Source of the DNA: Psychroserpens sp041224425
GTDB taxonomy: Bacteria > Bacteroidota > Bacteroidia > Flavobacteriales > Flavobacteriaceae
Assembly (NCBI RefSeq): GCF_041224425.1
Contig: NZ_JBGFGL010000080.1
Coordinates: 62,001 to 126,000 of the forward strand
Reading direction: 5' to 3'
DNA length: 64,000 nucleotides
The position numbers were made by a program, and so were the translations under genes. Positions 40,904 through 48,834 of the stretch are shown piece after piece. The notes beneath the pieces were generated by a model. That model was not told the origin of the DNA. It saw nothing but the letters and a program-made list of their open reading frames with translations, and did no database searches. How positions within the stretch are numbered: the first letter of the stretch is position 1; each line of letters opens with the position of its first letter.

Positions 40904-42133
40904 TTACATTTGATACAGCCAGCTTGCTGGATTTTGGGTTTGGGAGTCCTTATAAACACCAAAGCCTAGCATTGTTTCTCCAGTTGAATTGTTGGTAAAC
41001 ACTTCACCTATTACATCTTTGGTCTTGACCTTGTCACCCTTTTTTACATAGATCTTGGCCATATTCTTATAAACTGTTATGTAGTTACCATGTCGAATCA
41101 TGACTACTGGATTTGCATTTGGAATGACTAATATTTGTGATACTTCTCCATCAAAAACAGCTCGTACCTGAGTGCCTCTTTCTGTCGCAATTTTAACCCC
41201 TTGACTATTGATTGTTACAGTTCTGTCAATAGGAGAAGGTTGTTTCCCATATTTAACTTTGACGATGCCCTTTTCAACAGGCCATGGTAATTTCCCTTTA
41301 TTAGATTCAAAATTCTTTGCTAAGGCTTTCGCTTCAGGTGTCAATACAAATTTACTTGTAGCGGTTGTGTTCTTACCTGCCTTTTTGTTTGAAGCCGCAA
41401 TAGCTTCACGAATCAAACGTTCAATCTCGCGATCGATACGGTCAATTTCTTGTTGTTTTTGTTTCGCTTGTGAGGCATAGGTCTTCATGTTTTTTCTAAT
41501 GGAAGCCATCAACACCTCTTGCTCTTCAAGTTCTTGTTCCAGTTGTTTTTTTACAATTCTGTTTTCTTCAACTAATTTGTCTTTGTCTTTCTTTTGACGA
41601 AGTAAATCTGTGTTAAGTTCTTGAAGCTTTAATGTTTTTGCCTTTATCAATTCACCTTGTTCCTTTTGGTAATTATTGTATTGCTTCATGTACTGAAGTC
41701 GTTTGTAAGCTTGCTTAAAATTGTCGGAAGATAGCAAAAACATGACACGACTTTGTTCAGACTTGCTTTTGTAAGACTTTACAATCATGTCTGCATAATT
41801 TTGTTTTAACTCTTTCAATTGGTCTCTTAAGCTAGAGATTTCATTTTGATTGGCGTTGATTTCGCGTGTCAATAAATTGGCTTGATCGTTGGTTATTCTG
41901 ATAAGGTTTCTCCTAACATTTATTTTGGTATTCAAATCCTCAACCAATGACACCAATGATTTTTCCTTTTTTCTATCGGAAAATAACAACGCGTTAATCT
42001 GCTTTAATTCCTTTTGATACTGCTGACGTTTAGCCTCAAGTGCTTTCTGCTTGTCACTTTGTGCAAAACCAAAAGCAGTACAAAAAAGAAAAACTATAAC
42101 AACTAATGAATATGTTGGTTTATGGTGTGTCAT
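40904..42133 (-). CDS. EnvC-like murein hydrolase activator with M23 domain
   Basis: A 409-aa exported protein: signal peptide 1-24; long coiled coil about 25-245 rich in Gln, Lys and Glu; C-terminal LytM/M23 domain about 285-405 (TVTINSQGVKIATERGT, VVMIRHGNYITVYKN, GETMLGFGVYKD). The domain lacks the full HxxxD / HxH zinc set (RHGNYITVY keeps one His, GFGVYKD has no HxH), so it is probably a non-catalytic activator of amidases, like EnvC. Its start overlaps the DUF4292 gene end by 14 bp. Confidence 0.9.
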   Translation of the reverse strand: MTHHKPTYSLVVIVFLFCTAFGFAQSDKQKALEAKRQQYQKELKQINALLFSDRKKEKSLVSLVEDLNTKINVRRNLIRITNDQANLLTREINANQNEISSLRDQLKELKQNYADMIVKSYKSKSEQSRVMFLLSSDNFKQAYKRLQYMKQYNNYQKEQGELIKAKTLKLQELNTDLLRQKKDKDKLVEENRIVKKQLEQELEEQEVLMASIRKNMKTYASQAKQKQQEIDRIDREIERLIREAIAASNKKAGKNTTATSKFVLTPEAKALAKNFESNKGKLPWPVEKGIVKVKYGKQPSPIDRTVTINSQGVKIATERGTQVRAVFDGEVSQILVIPNANPVVMIRHGNYITVYKNMAKIYVKKGDKVKTKDVIGEVFTNNSTGETMLGFGVYKDSQTQNPASWLYQM

Positions 42134-42902
42134 CTAATACAATTTCTTTAAATCCGGAAGGAATTTTAAATGGGAAACGAACATCTTGGTTCAACGAAAC
42201 AGATTTGTACTCCATAGCTATAATGACCTCTTCATTATTCTCAACAGCAATAATTTTAATGTCTTTAGGTAAAATTTGTTTCTCAACATCCTGATAAGCT
42301 AAATAATCAACCTGAAGAAACCTTTTTTTAAGTGGCTGCATCAATTGTTGAGAGTCCATTTTGAAATGAGAAGGATTCATGAGCAGAAACAATTCCAAGA
42401 GAGCAGATTGTTCTTCAGGTTGTAAAACATACGAGTTTTCTGAAGTAGAAGCCACATATTTTCCATCTTTCAAATCAAACATAGCTTCACCCAAAAGTAG
42501 ACTCTGTACTTTCTCATAATTCAGTTCAACACCTAATAAATTACTTAAAAGCTTATAGTCACCTTTAAAAAACTGATTGTTTATTTTATCATAAAAGCTC
42601 ACCTCTTTAGGTGTGATCATGGCTCTTGCCAAACCTAAAGTAGCACTGATCCAGATGGTTTTATCTTTCTCCATTCTCAAGTTAACCGTGTACCCTTGTT
42701 CTTCAAGATCTTGAGTGTAATCAATTTTTACTCGAGCTTGTAGTGTTTTGAACTTGGCTTGCTTTTTGGAATTTTCACGAATCAGTTGTTTAGCAGAAAT
42801 GTCTTTATTGATTTCTCCTGAATTCAAGACCGCTTTTCCAGATTTACAAGACACCAGAAAAACGATGAACACAAAATAGACAACTATTTTAAATTCTTTC
42901 AT
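42120..42902 (-). CDS. DUF4292 lipoprotein, LolA/LolB-like fold
   Basis: A 260-aa lipoprotein. I use the ATG at 42902, which begins a signal peptide (MKEFKIVVYFVFIVFLVSC, acceptor Cys at 19) and avoids a longer overlap with the TPR gene. The mature part has repeated amphipathic strands and the segments LQARVKIDY and INLRMEKD-like VNLRMEKDKTIWISATLGLARAMITP. I recall DUF4292 being placed with LolA/LolB lipoprotein-carrier folds, which would suggest handling of lipids or lipoproteins between membranes. Lies between a TPR protein gene and the EnvC-like gene. Confidence 0.85.
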   Translation of the reverse strand: MKEFKIVVYFVFIVFLVSCKSGKAVLNSGEINKDISAKQLIRENSKKQAKFKTLQARVKIDYTQDLEEQGYTVNLRMEKDKTIWISATLGLARAMITPKEVSFYDKINNQFFKGDYKLLSNLLGVELNYEKVQSLLLGEAMFDLKDGKYVASTSENSYVLQPEEQSALLELFLLMNPSHFKMDSQQLMQPLKKRFLQVDYLAYQDVEKQILPKDIKIIAVENNEEVIIAMEYKSVSLNQDVRFPFKIPSGFKEIVLDDTP

Positions 42903-42906
42903 AACA

Positions 42907-44268
42907 TTATTGCTCTTTAGACAATGCTTCTGCCTTTTTAGCAAACGCTTCAGACTTCGTAATATTATTCGTTAACTCATAAGCCTTGCTCAATTGGATG
43001 TAAAAATCTGAAAGCATAGCCTTATCGTCAATTACAAAATCCATACCCATCTCAAGGCTTTCAATTGCTTTCTTAGGTTGGTTGAGTTTGGTGTTGGCGA
43101 CACCATTAACTAAATACAAAATGGCTTGCGCTGGATACAACTCTAGCGTTTCATTACTAAGCTTTACAACTTCATCATCCTTATTTAAATCTAAACGCAA
43201 TAAGAGAACATCTTTGATGGTGTTAAAATCATTTGGGTTGACTTCTAAAATTTGTTCATAATATCCTAGAGCTTTTTCCTTGTCTCCAACTTTCAGGTGG
43301 TATTGAGCAAGTTCATTTAGAGTTTTTTCTGATTTATTATCGTCAATCAAGGCGGTAATTTCGACCAGTTGAGGTTCGTATTCTGGATTTTTTGAAACAA
43401 AACTTACAAAATCATTTAGAACCTTGGCCTTTGCTTCAGGCTTTATAATGGGGCTTGTAAGCACTATTTTCATAGAGTTTAAAGCCTGATCGGTTTTTTT
43501 CTTCTCAAGATAAAATTTATATAATGCTAAATGTACTAATTGTGATTCTGGATTCGATTTAAGTAAGGACTTAGCTGCTTCAAAGGCTTTTTCAGTTTCT
43601 CCAGATTCGCTGTATCTATATATCAATCTGAGGTAGCTGTCTTCATCTTCAGGATTACTACTAACGCGTTCTTCAAGATTTTCAATACGCTCATCATCAT
43701 CTCCTGTAATATCATAAATTCGGTTTCTCAAAAAATCACGCTCTTCGTTATAGCCAAATTCAGCATCAAGTTCATCAAGAATTTTTAATGCGCTCTTATA
43801 TTTTTTTGCTTCCGTGTAAAGGTTTGCTAAGTCCTGCTTATAATCAGGATGGAATTTCACAAGCTCTTTAACGGTTTTCAAAGCATTGTCAACATCATTT
43901 TGTTGCATATACACATCGTAAAGTTCATCAAGAAACCATTCATTTTGAGGCGATTTTGATATTGCTTCTTTTAAGGCGTCTTCAGCTGCACCAAAATTTT
44001 TAAGCTTTTTGTAATTTTTACCAAGTTCAAAATATAGAACAGGGTCTGAGTCATCAATTTTAATACATTTCAACAATGCATCTATTGAACGTTGGTAGTT
44101 TTCAATACCTTTTTGCTTTAGGGCTTCAAAAAAATGTTCTTGGTAAGCATCTTCGTAATTTCCTAAATCATCATCTGGACGTTTATTGAAATCCACTTGT
44201 GCATAGATCGGTTGGGAAATCAAAAAGATTCCTAAACACAGACAAAGGATTTTAAATTTAGTCTTCAT
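42907..44268 (-). CDS. Exported tetratricopeptide-repeat protein
   Basis: A 453-aa protein with signal peptide (start at ATG 44268, MKTKFKILCLCLGIFLISQPIYAQ) and about ten TPR units through the sequence (for example DPVLYFELGKNYKKLKNFGAAEDALKEA, two helices). TPR arrays bind partner proteins. Position between the nucleotidyltransferase and DUF4292 lipoprotein genes, with only a few base pairs to the latter, suggests a scaffold role in envelope assembly; no enzymatic motif is present. Confidence 0.85.
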   Translation of the reverse strand: MKTKFKILCLCLGIFLISQPIYAQVDFNKRPDDDLGNYEDAYQEHFFEALKQKGIENYQRSIDALLKCIKIDDSDPVLYFELGKNYKKLKNFGAAEDALKEAISKSPQNEWFLDELYDVYMQQNDVDNALKTVKELVKFHPDYKQDLANLYTEAKKYKSALKILDELDAEFGYNEERDFLRNRIYDITGDDDERIENLEERVSSNPEDEDSYLRLIYRYSESGETEKAFEAAKSLLKSNPESQLVHLALYKFYLEKKKTDQALNSMKIVLTSPIIKPEAKAKVLNDFVSFVSKNPEYEPQLVEITALIDDNKSEKTLNELAQYHLKVGDKEKALGYYEQILEVNPNDFNTIKDVLLLRLDLNKDDEVVKLSNETLELYPAQAILYLVNGVANTKLNQPKKAIESLEMGMDFVIDDKAMLSDFYIQLSKAYELTNNITKSEAFAKKAEALSKEQ

Positions 44269-44320
44269 AAAAAGGCGTTTCAGCACAATGGCTAGTGAAT
44301 TCAGAAGAGTTGGTCAATAA

Positions 44321-45340
44321 CTATTCCAAAACCGAATAATCTCCTAAGCTAACGCTATTAAAGTTTCCGTCATAACTCACATGGTTACCAATCATGGCAT
44401 TATCTAAGGTAGCATTTTTAATGGTTGTGTGTGTTTGAATTAAGCTATTTTTAACGCTTGAGTTTTCGATCACACAATTTTCTCCTATGCTAACGTTAGG
44501 ACCTATAGTTGCATTGTTCAAAACCACATTTTCGGCAATGTAACAAGGCTCTATTATGGTAGAATTCGTATTTGAAACTGAAGACGAAATTAATTGCTCA
44601 TCACCATCAGCCTTCAAAAAACTTAACATTTTTGCATTAGTTTCTAGAGTCACTTGTTTGTTTCCGCAATCCATCCATTCGTCAACCGTTCCTGTTTTAA
44701 ACACTTTACCTTCGGCCATCATACGCTTAATACCATCATTGATCTGATATTCACCACCATTCATAATATTCTCATCAAGGATTTCTTTGAGTTTTTGCTT
44801 CAATACAGCGACATCCTTAAAATAATAAATTCCAATAACCGCTTGATCACTCACAAAATCCTTAGGCTTTTCAACCAACTCAATGATTTCATCTTGGTCG
44901 TTAAGCTTAACAACTCCATACGCTTCTGGATTTTTCACTTGTTTTGTCCAAATAACACTATCAGCTTCAGCATCTAAGTCAAATTTAGCTCGTATTAAGG
45001 TATCTGCATAAGCTATAACTGCTGGACCTGACAATGAAGGCTCAGCACACATAATAGCATGACCTGTTCCCAAAGGTTGATCTTGACGATAAATAGAAGG
45101 TTTCGCTCCAAGGCTAGCAGCCAAGCTTTTTAAGCTTTCAACCACATCGTCACCAAACCAGGCTGGATCTCCCAAAACAAATGCAATCTCGTCGATAGGT
45201 TGTTTTAAAACTTTAGCAATGTCTTTAACCAATCTATGAACTATGGGTTGTCCAGCTACAGGAATTAAAGGTTTTGGTACGGTTAAACTATGAGGTCTCA
45301 GTCGAGAACCTCGACCTGCCATTGGTACTATTATTTTCAT
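44321..45340 (-). CDS. Sugar-1-phosphate nucleotidyltransferase
   Basis: A 339-aa NDP-sugar pyrophosphorylase. N-terminal GT-A-like domain with the signature PMAGRGSRLRPHSLTVPKPLIPVAG, and a catalytic stretch GTGHAIMCAE; the C-terminal third is a left-handed beta-helix with hexapeptide repeats (NVVLNNATIGPNVSIGENCVIE, split by strands). It joins a nucleotide to a sugar phosphate (glucose-1-P or mannose-1-P are the usual substrates) for polysaccharide or LPS synthesis, which agrees with the flippase gene upstream. Substrate not certain. Confidence 0.9.
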   Translation of the reverse strand: MKIIVPMAGRGSRLRPHSLTVPKPLIPVAGQPIVHRLVKDIAKVLKQPIDEIAFVLGDPAWFGDDVVESLKSLAASLGAKPSIYRQDQPLGTGHAIMCAEPSLSGPAVIAYADTLIRAKFDLDAEADSVIWTKQVKNPEAYGVVKLNDQDEIIELVEKPKDFVSDQAVIGIYYFKDVAVLKQKLKEILDENIMNGGEYQINDGIKRMMAEGKVFKTGTVDEWMDCGNKQVTLETNAKMLSFLKADGDEQLISSSVSNTNSTIIEPCYIAENVVLNNATIGPNVSIGENCVIENSSVKNSLIQTHTTIKNATLDNAMIGNHVSYDGNFNSVSLGDYSVLE

Positions 45341-45361
45341 AAATATATTTTAATTGGTCGT

Positions 45362-45796
45362 TTATTTTACTCCTGTACTTCCGAATCCTCCTTCACCTCT
45401 ATCGGTTTGAGAAAGCTCCTCAACTTGAATCCATTCTGCACGTTCGTGTTTTGCTATGATAAGTTGCGCAATGCGTTCTCCATTTTGGATCGTAAAATCC
45501 TCGTTGGATAGATTGACCAGGATGACTCCTATTTCACCTCTATAATCAGCATCAATAGTTCCTGGTGCATTCAGAACTGTTATTCCCTTCTTGGCGGCCA
45601 AACCGCTACGAGGTCTCACTTGGGCTTCGTATCCAATTGGCAATTCAATAAAAAGACCTGTTCCAACAATACTTCTCTCCAAAGGTTTTAATGTTCTTGG
45701 CTCGGATAAATTAGCTCTTAAATCCATACCAGCAGACGCTTGAGTTTCGTAATGAGGTAAATCGTGGTTGGATGTATTAATGATTTTAATTTGCAT
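45362..45796 (-). CDS. dut: Deoxyuridine 5'-triphosphate nucleotidohydrolase
   Basis: Trimeric dUTPase of 144 aa that converts dUTP to dUMP and keeps uracil out of DNA. The motifs are present in order: AGMDLRANL, PRSGLAAKKGI, GTIDADYRGEIGV, GERIAQLI and the C-terminal Gly-rich arm RGEGGFGSTG. Located between flippase and nucleotidyltransferase genes with gaps of about 21 bp each side. Confidence 0.98.
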   Translation of the reverse strand: MQIKIINTSNHDLPHYETQASAGMDLRANLSEPRTLKPLERSIVGTGLFIELPIGYEAQVRPRSGLAAKKGITVLNAPGTIDADYRGEIGVILVNLSNEDFTIQNGERIAQLIIAKHERAEWIQVEELSQTDRGEGGFGSTGVK

Positions 45797-45818
45797 TTTC
45801 TTTTGGTTGTAAGGTCAA

Positions 45819-47246
45819 TTATCTTTTCAGAAAAAGTTGTAATTCTTTACGTTCCAATACTACGGTTAGAGCGATAAAGAACAACAAAAATACAGTTCCT
45901 AGTAAAATATTTCTATCGAATTGGTAATAAGTTATAAAACTTAATATTGTACTAACAATCAAGTATAATGAAATGCGTTTCACATTATAAGGTACAGGAT
46001 AGAATTTTTTTCCTATTCCGAAAGACAAAAGCATCATCAATCCATATGCTAAAAGTGTGGCGTAAGCACTGGCCATAAATCCGATTTTTGGAATAAAGAC
46101 AAGGTTGAAACCAACGGTTATCAAAGCGCCAACCAATGAAATGTACATCCCATATTTTGTGCGATCTGTCAATTTATACCATACTGAAAGATTATGGTAA
46201 ATTCCCAAGCACAGGTTAGCCAACAGAACTATTGGAACGATATCTAAGGCTAAGAGGTAGGTTTCCTTTTTAATAAAAATTGGTCTAAGCAAATCGATAT
46301 AAACGATCACGAACATTAATCCAAAAGCTCCTACTATTGTAAAGTACTTCAGTATTGTTGCATAGGTTTGCTTAGCATTAGTTTTGTCGGAATGATTGAA
46401 GAAAAATGGTTCGGCTCCCATACGAAAAGCCTGAATGAATAATGTCATGAAGACGGCCAATTTGTAGCAAGCGCTATAAGCTCCGTTGATAAACTCGCCT
46501 TCTATTTGCGGAAGCAGCCATTTGTCTAAATTTTCATTTATAACAAATGCCAATCCAGCCACCATTATTGGCCAACCATAAGACAACAGGTTTTTGAATA
46601 TATGTAATTGAAAGCTCAACTTAGACTTAAAGAAATACGGCAATACCAATATAAGGACAATAGCACTTGCAATAAGATTCGCTACAAAGATATATTCTAC
46701 TTTATTCGCTACTGAAAATACAGATTGTAGTGCTTCCGATCCGTAGACCGTAGAAAGGAATAATATGTTAAGAATAACAATAATAAGAACGTTGATTAGC
46801 TTAATTATAGCAAATTTGACAGGTTTTCCAGTTACTCGTAAATAAGCAAATGGAATAACCACTAAGGTGTCTATTAGCGTAATTCCTACTAGAAGTGAAT
46901 AAAAATCTGCGTTAATATTTAAGGCTTCAGAAATTGGATCCCTAAACAAAAACAAAGCTACCCCAAACAACAATGTGCTAGCTATAATAGAAATCATAGC
47001 AGTTGACATGACAGTGTTCTTGTCTTTATTCTTACTGAAAAACCTAAAAAAAGAGGTTTCCATTCCATAGGTAAGAATCACATTAAAAAAAGCTGCTACA
47101 ACGTAGAATTCGGTATTTTCTGAATAGCCTTCATTTGGTAATACATCCGTATGCAAACGTACAAGAAGAAAGTTAATCAGTCTAGGCAATACAATTGCTA
47201 AACCATAAATAAATGTGTCTTTGAAAAAGGTCTTTGCTAGGCTCAA
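45819..47246 (-). CDS. Polysaccharide flippase (Wzx/MOP family)
   Basis: A 475-aa membrane protein with 12-14 hydrophobic segments of the oligosaccharide flippase type (start FFKDTFIYGLAIVLPRLINFLLV; later GWPIMVAGLAFVINENLDKW and GSEALQSV). It would move lipid-linked sugars across the inner membrane. The frame begins with TTG at 47246; upstream in frame there is a TAG and no ATG, so TTG is the best start. A -7 box lies about 48 bp upstream. Probably first gene of the envelope operon down to 40904. Confidence 0.88.
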   Translation of the reverse strand: MSLAKTFFKDTFIYGLAIVLPRLINFLLVRLHTDVLPNEGYSENTEFYVVAAFFNVILTYGMETSFFRFFSKNKDKNTVMSTAMISIIASTLLFGVALFLFRDPISEALNINADFYSLLVGITLIDTLVVIPFAYLRVTGKPVKFAIIKLINVLIIVILNILFLSTVYGSEALQSVFSVANKVEYIFVANLIASAIVLILVLPYFFKSKLSFQLHIFKNLLSYGWPIMVAGLAFVINENLDKWLLPQIEGEFINGAYSACYKLAVFMTLFIQAFRMGAEPFFFNHSDKTNAKQTYATILKYFTIVGAFGLMFVIVYIDLLRPIFIKKETYLLALDIVPIVLLANLCLGIYHNLSVWYKLTDRTKYGMYISLVGALITVGFNLVFIPKIGFMASAYATLLAYGLMMLLSFGIGKKFYPVPYNVKRISLYLIVSTILSFITYYQFDRNILLGTVFLLFFIALTVVLERKELQLFLKR

Positions 47247-47271
47247 AGGATGTGTTTTACACTGCTAAAAA

Positions 47272-47290
47272 TACGTTTTTAGAAAACGTA
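47272..47290. other. Palindrome TACGTTTT-TAG-AAAACGTA
   Basis: Perfect 8-bp arms between the lipoprotein gene stop and the flippase start. On the minus strand it is followed by TTTTT, so it may be a weak terminator of the lipoprotein gene; it also falls at the presumed transcription start of the flippase gene and could be an operator. Confidence 0.45.
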
Positions 47291-47293
47291 AAC

Positions 47294-47301
47294 CAAAGAT
47301 A
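47294..47301 (-). promoter_or_regulatory. -7 promoter box of flippase operon
   Basis: Reverse strand TATCTTTG, exact consensus, 48 bp before the TTG start at 47246. Confidence 0.45.
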
Positions 47302-47303
47302 TG

Positions 47304-47813
47304 TTATTGGCCGTTTTTAGGAGCACTCGGATAGTGTAATTGCTGTTTCATTACAATGTCAACAATTTTATAGTATAAGGTTCTATTACCTTTCTTATAA
47401 CTTATCACACATGCATTATCTTCAATATCAAAGGGGATACTTTCAGCGAGTTGAGGTAGTGCGTTTTTAGATTCCTCTTTCATGTCGCTGCTCAATACCA
47501 TGTTTTCTGATTGGTTCACGTATGTTTTAAATCGACCAATGTACATTGGGCTGTCACCTTCCACAAATTCAAGTTTAACCTTTTGTTTTCTGAAAAACAT
47601 ACTGTCTAAGGTTATACTACTCTTTTCAATAGGCACAAACACATCAATACCTGAGCCTCCTCCTTCAATACCTGCAACCCATTTTTGGGCATACACTTCT
47701 CCAAAAGCCATTGGAGGTTCTTTTTGAAGTTTTTGAGCTGAAGAACATTGAGAAAAACTAGCCATAAGAACAAGCATTGTTAATGTTAAAGCGATATGTT
47801 TTATAATTTTCAT
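47304..47813 (-). CDS. Hypothetical exported lipoprotein
   Basis: A 169-aa protein with signal peptide and lipobox-like FSQC (acceptor Cys about residue 23), taken from the ATG at 47813 because an exact -7 box lies upstream at 47846-47853 and the longer frame would run into it. The mature domain has segments WVAGIEGGGSGIDVFVP and PMYIGRFKTYVNQ and ends in PSAPKNGQ. I do not recognise a Pfam family; similar proteins seem common in flavobacteria. It follows the ATP synthase terminator region. Confidence 0.75.
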   Translation of the reverse strand: MKIIKHIALTLTMLVLMASFSQCSSAQKLQKEPPMAFGEVYAQKWVAGIEGGGSGIDVFVPIEKSSITLDSMFFRKQKVKLEFVEGDSPMYIGRFKTYVNQSENMVLSSDMKEESKNALPQLAESIPFDIEDNACVISYKKGNRTLYYKIVDIVMKQQLHYPSAPKNGQ

Positions 47814-47845
47814 CTTGAAAGTGTCTTGATATAAATATACAATTT

Positions 47846-47853
47846 CAAAATTA
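47846..47853 (-). promoter_or_regulatory. -7 promoter box of lipoprotein gene
   Basis: Reverse strand TAATTTTG, exact consensus, 33 bp before the ATG at 47813. Confidence 0.45.
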
Positions 47854-47864
47854 ATGCCATAAAA

Positions 47865-47892
47865 AAAACCCAACTTAAAAAGTTGGGTTTTA
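47865..47892 (-). terminator. Intrinsic terminator of ATP synthase operon
   Basis: AACCCAACTT / AAGTTGGGTT with a 3-base loop, 28 bp past the atpG stop, with a U-run of eight on the minus strand. Confidence 0.92.
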
Positions 47893-47919
47893 TCTATACT
47901 GTAAGTCTTGAAAACAACA

Positions 47920-48780
47920 CTAATTATTCAAAGCTTCTGCTCCTCCTACAATCTCAAGGATTTCATTAGTAATAGCAGCTTGACGTGCTTTGTTGTAAGT
48001 TAATTTCAACTGGTCTCTTAACTCTGTAGCATTATCTGTTGCCTTATGCATTGCAGTCATACGCGCTCCATGCTCACTGGCAAAACTATCTCTAACACTC
48101 TTATAAAGTTGTGTTTTTAAAGACTTCGGAATCAATTGTTCAACGATTTCAATTTTTGATGGTTCAAAAATATAATCCAAATTAACTGTCGAGTCGCCTT
48201 CCATTGGTGTGATTGGCAAGAACTGCTCAGTCATCACAATTTGAGTGGCAGCGTTCTTAAACTTGTTATAAACGATTTCAATCTTGTCAAATTCGCCTTC
48301 CACAAATTTATCCATCAACATTTGAGCAATATCAGCAACATTTTCAAACGTTAAATCATCAAAAACATCACTCTTATTTGCAATGACCTTATTGGTTTTC
48401 TTATAGGCGTCATTTGCTTTCTTACCAATTGCCAAATAAGACACTTCTTGATTGGCATAGGTTTCTGATGCAAGTCTATTGACTTCCTTAATAATATTGG
48501 AATTAAACGCTCCAGCCAAACCTCTGTTGGAAGTAATGGCTACTAAAAGCACCTTCTTGACTTCGCGTTGATCCGCAAATTTGCTCCCTGAATCTGCATC
48601 TAAAGTGGCACTTAAACTCTGTAAAAGTTCTGTCAATTTATCAGCATAAGGACGCATAGCAGTAATAGCATCTTGAGCTTTTTTCAATTTGGCAGCAGAT
48701 ACCATTTTCATGGCACTGGTAATCTGCATCGTTGATGAGACTGAAGATATTCTATTACGTATTTCTTTTAAGTTTGCCAT
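47920..48780 (-). CDS. atpG: ATP synthase F1 gamma subunit
   Basis: Central rotor shaft of F1, 286 aa. N-terminal coiled-coil ANLKEIRNRISSVSSTMQITSAMKMVSAAKL and C-terminal coil YNKARQAAITNEILEIVGGAEAL are diagnostic. It is the last gene of the atpBEFHAG unit and is followed by a terminator; atpD and atpC are absent, as in other Bacteroidota where beta/epsilon form a separate unit. Confidence 0.97.
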   Translation of the reverse strand: MANLKEIRNRISSVSSTMQITSAMKMVSAAKLKKAQDAITAMRPYADKLTELLQSLSATLDADSGSKFADQREVKKVLLVAITSNRGLAGAFNSNIIKEVNRLASETYANQEVSYLAIGKKANDAYKKTNKVIANKSDVFDDLTFENVADIAQMLMDKFVEGEFDKIEIVYNKFKNAATQIVMTEQFLPITPMEGDSTVNLDYIFEPSKIEIVEQLIPKSLKTQLYKSVRDSFASEHGARMTAMHKATDNATELRDQLKLTYNKARQAAITNEILEIVGGAEALNN

Positions 48781-48834
48781 ATTATTAAAATATGAAAAGA
48801 TCTTGCCTTCTTAAAGAAGGCAAGACGAATTTGA

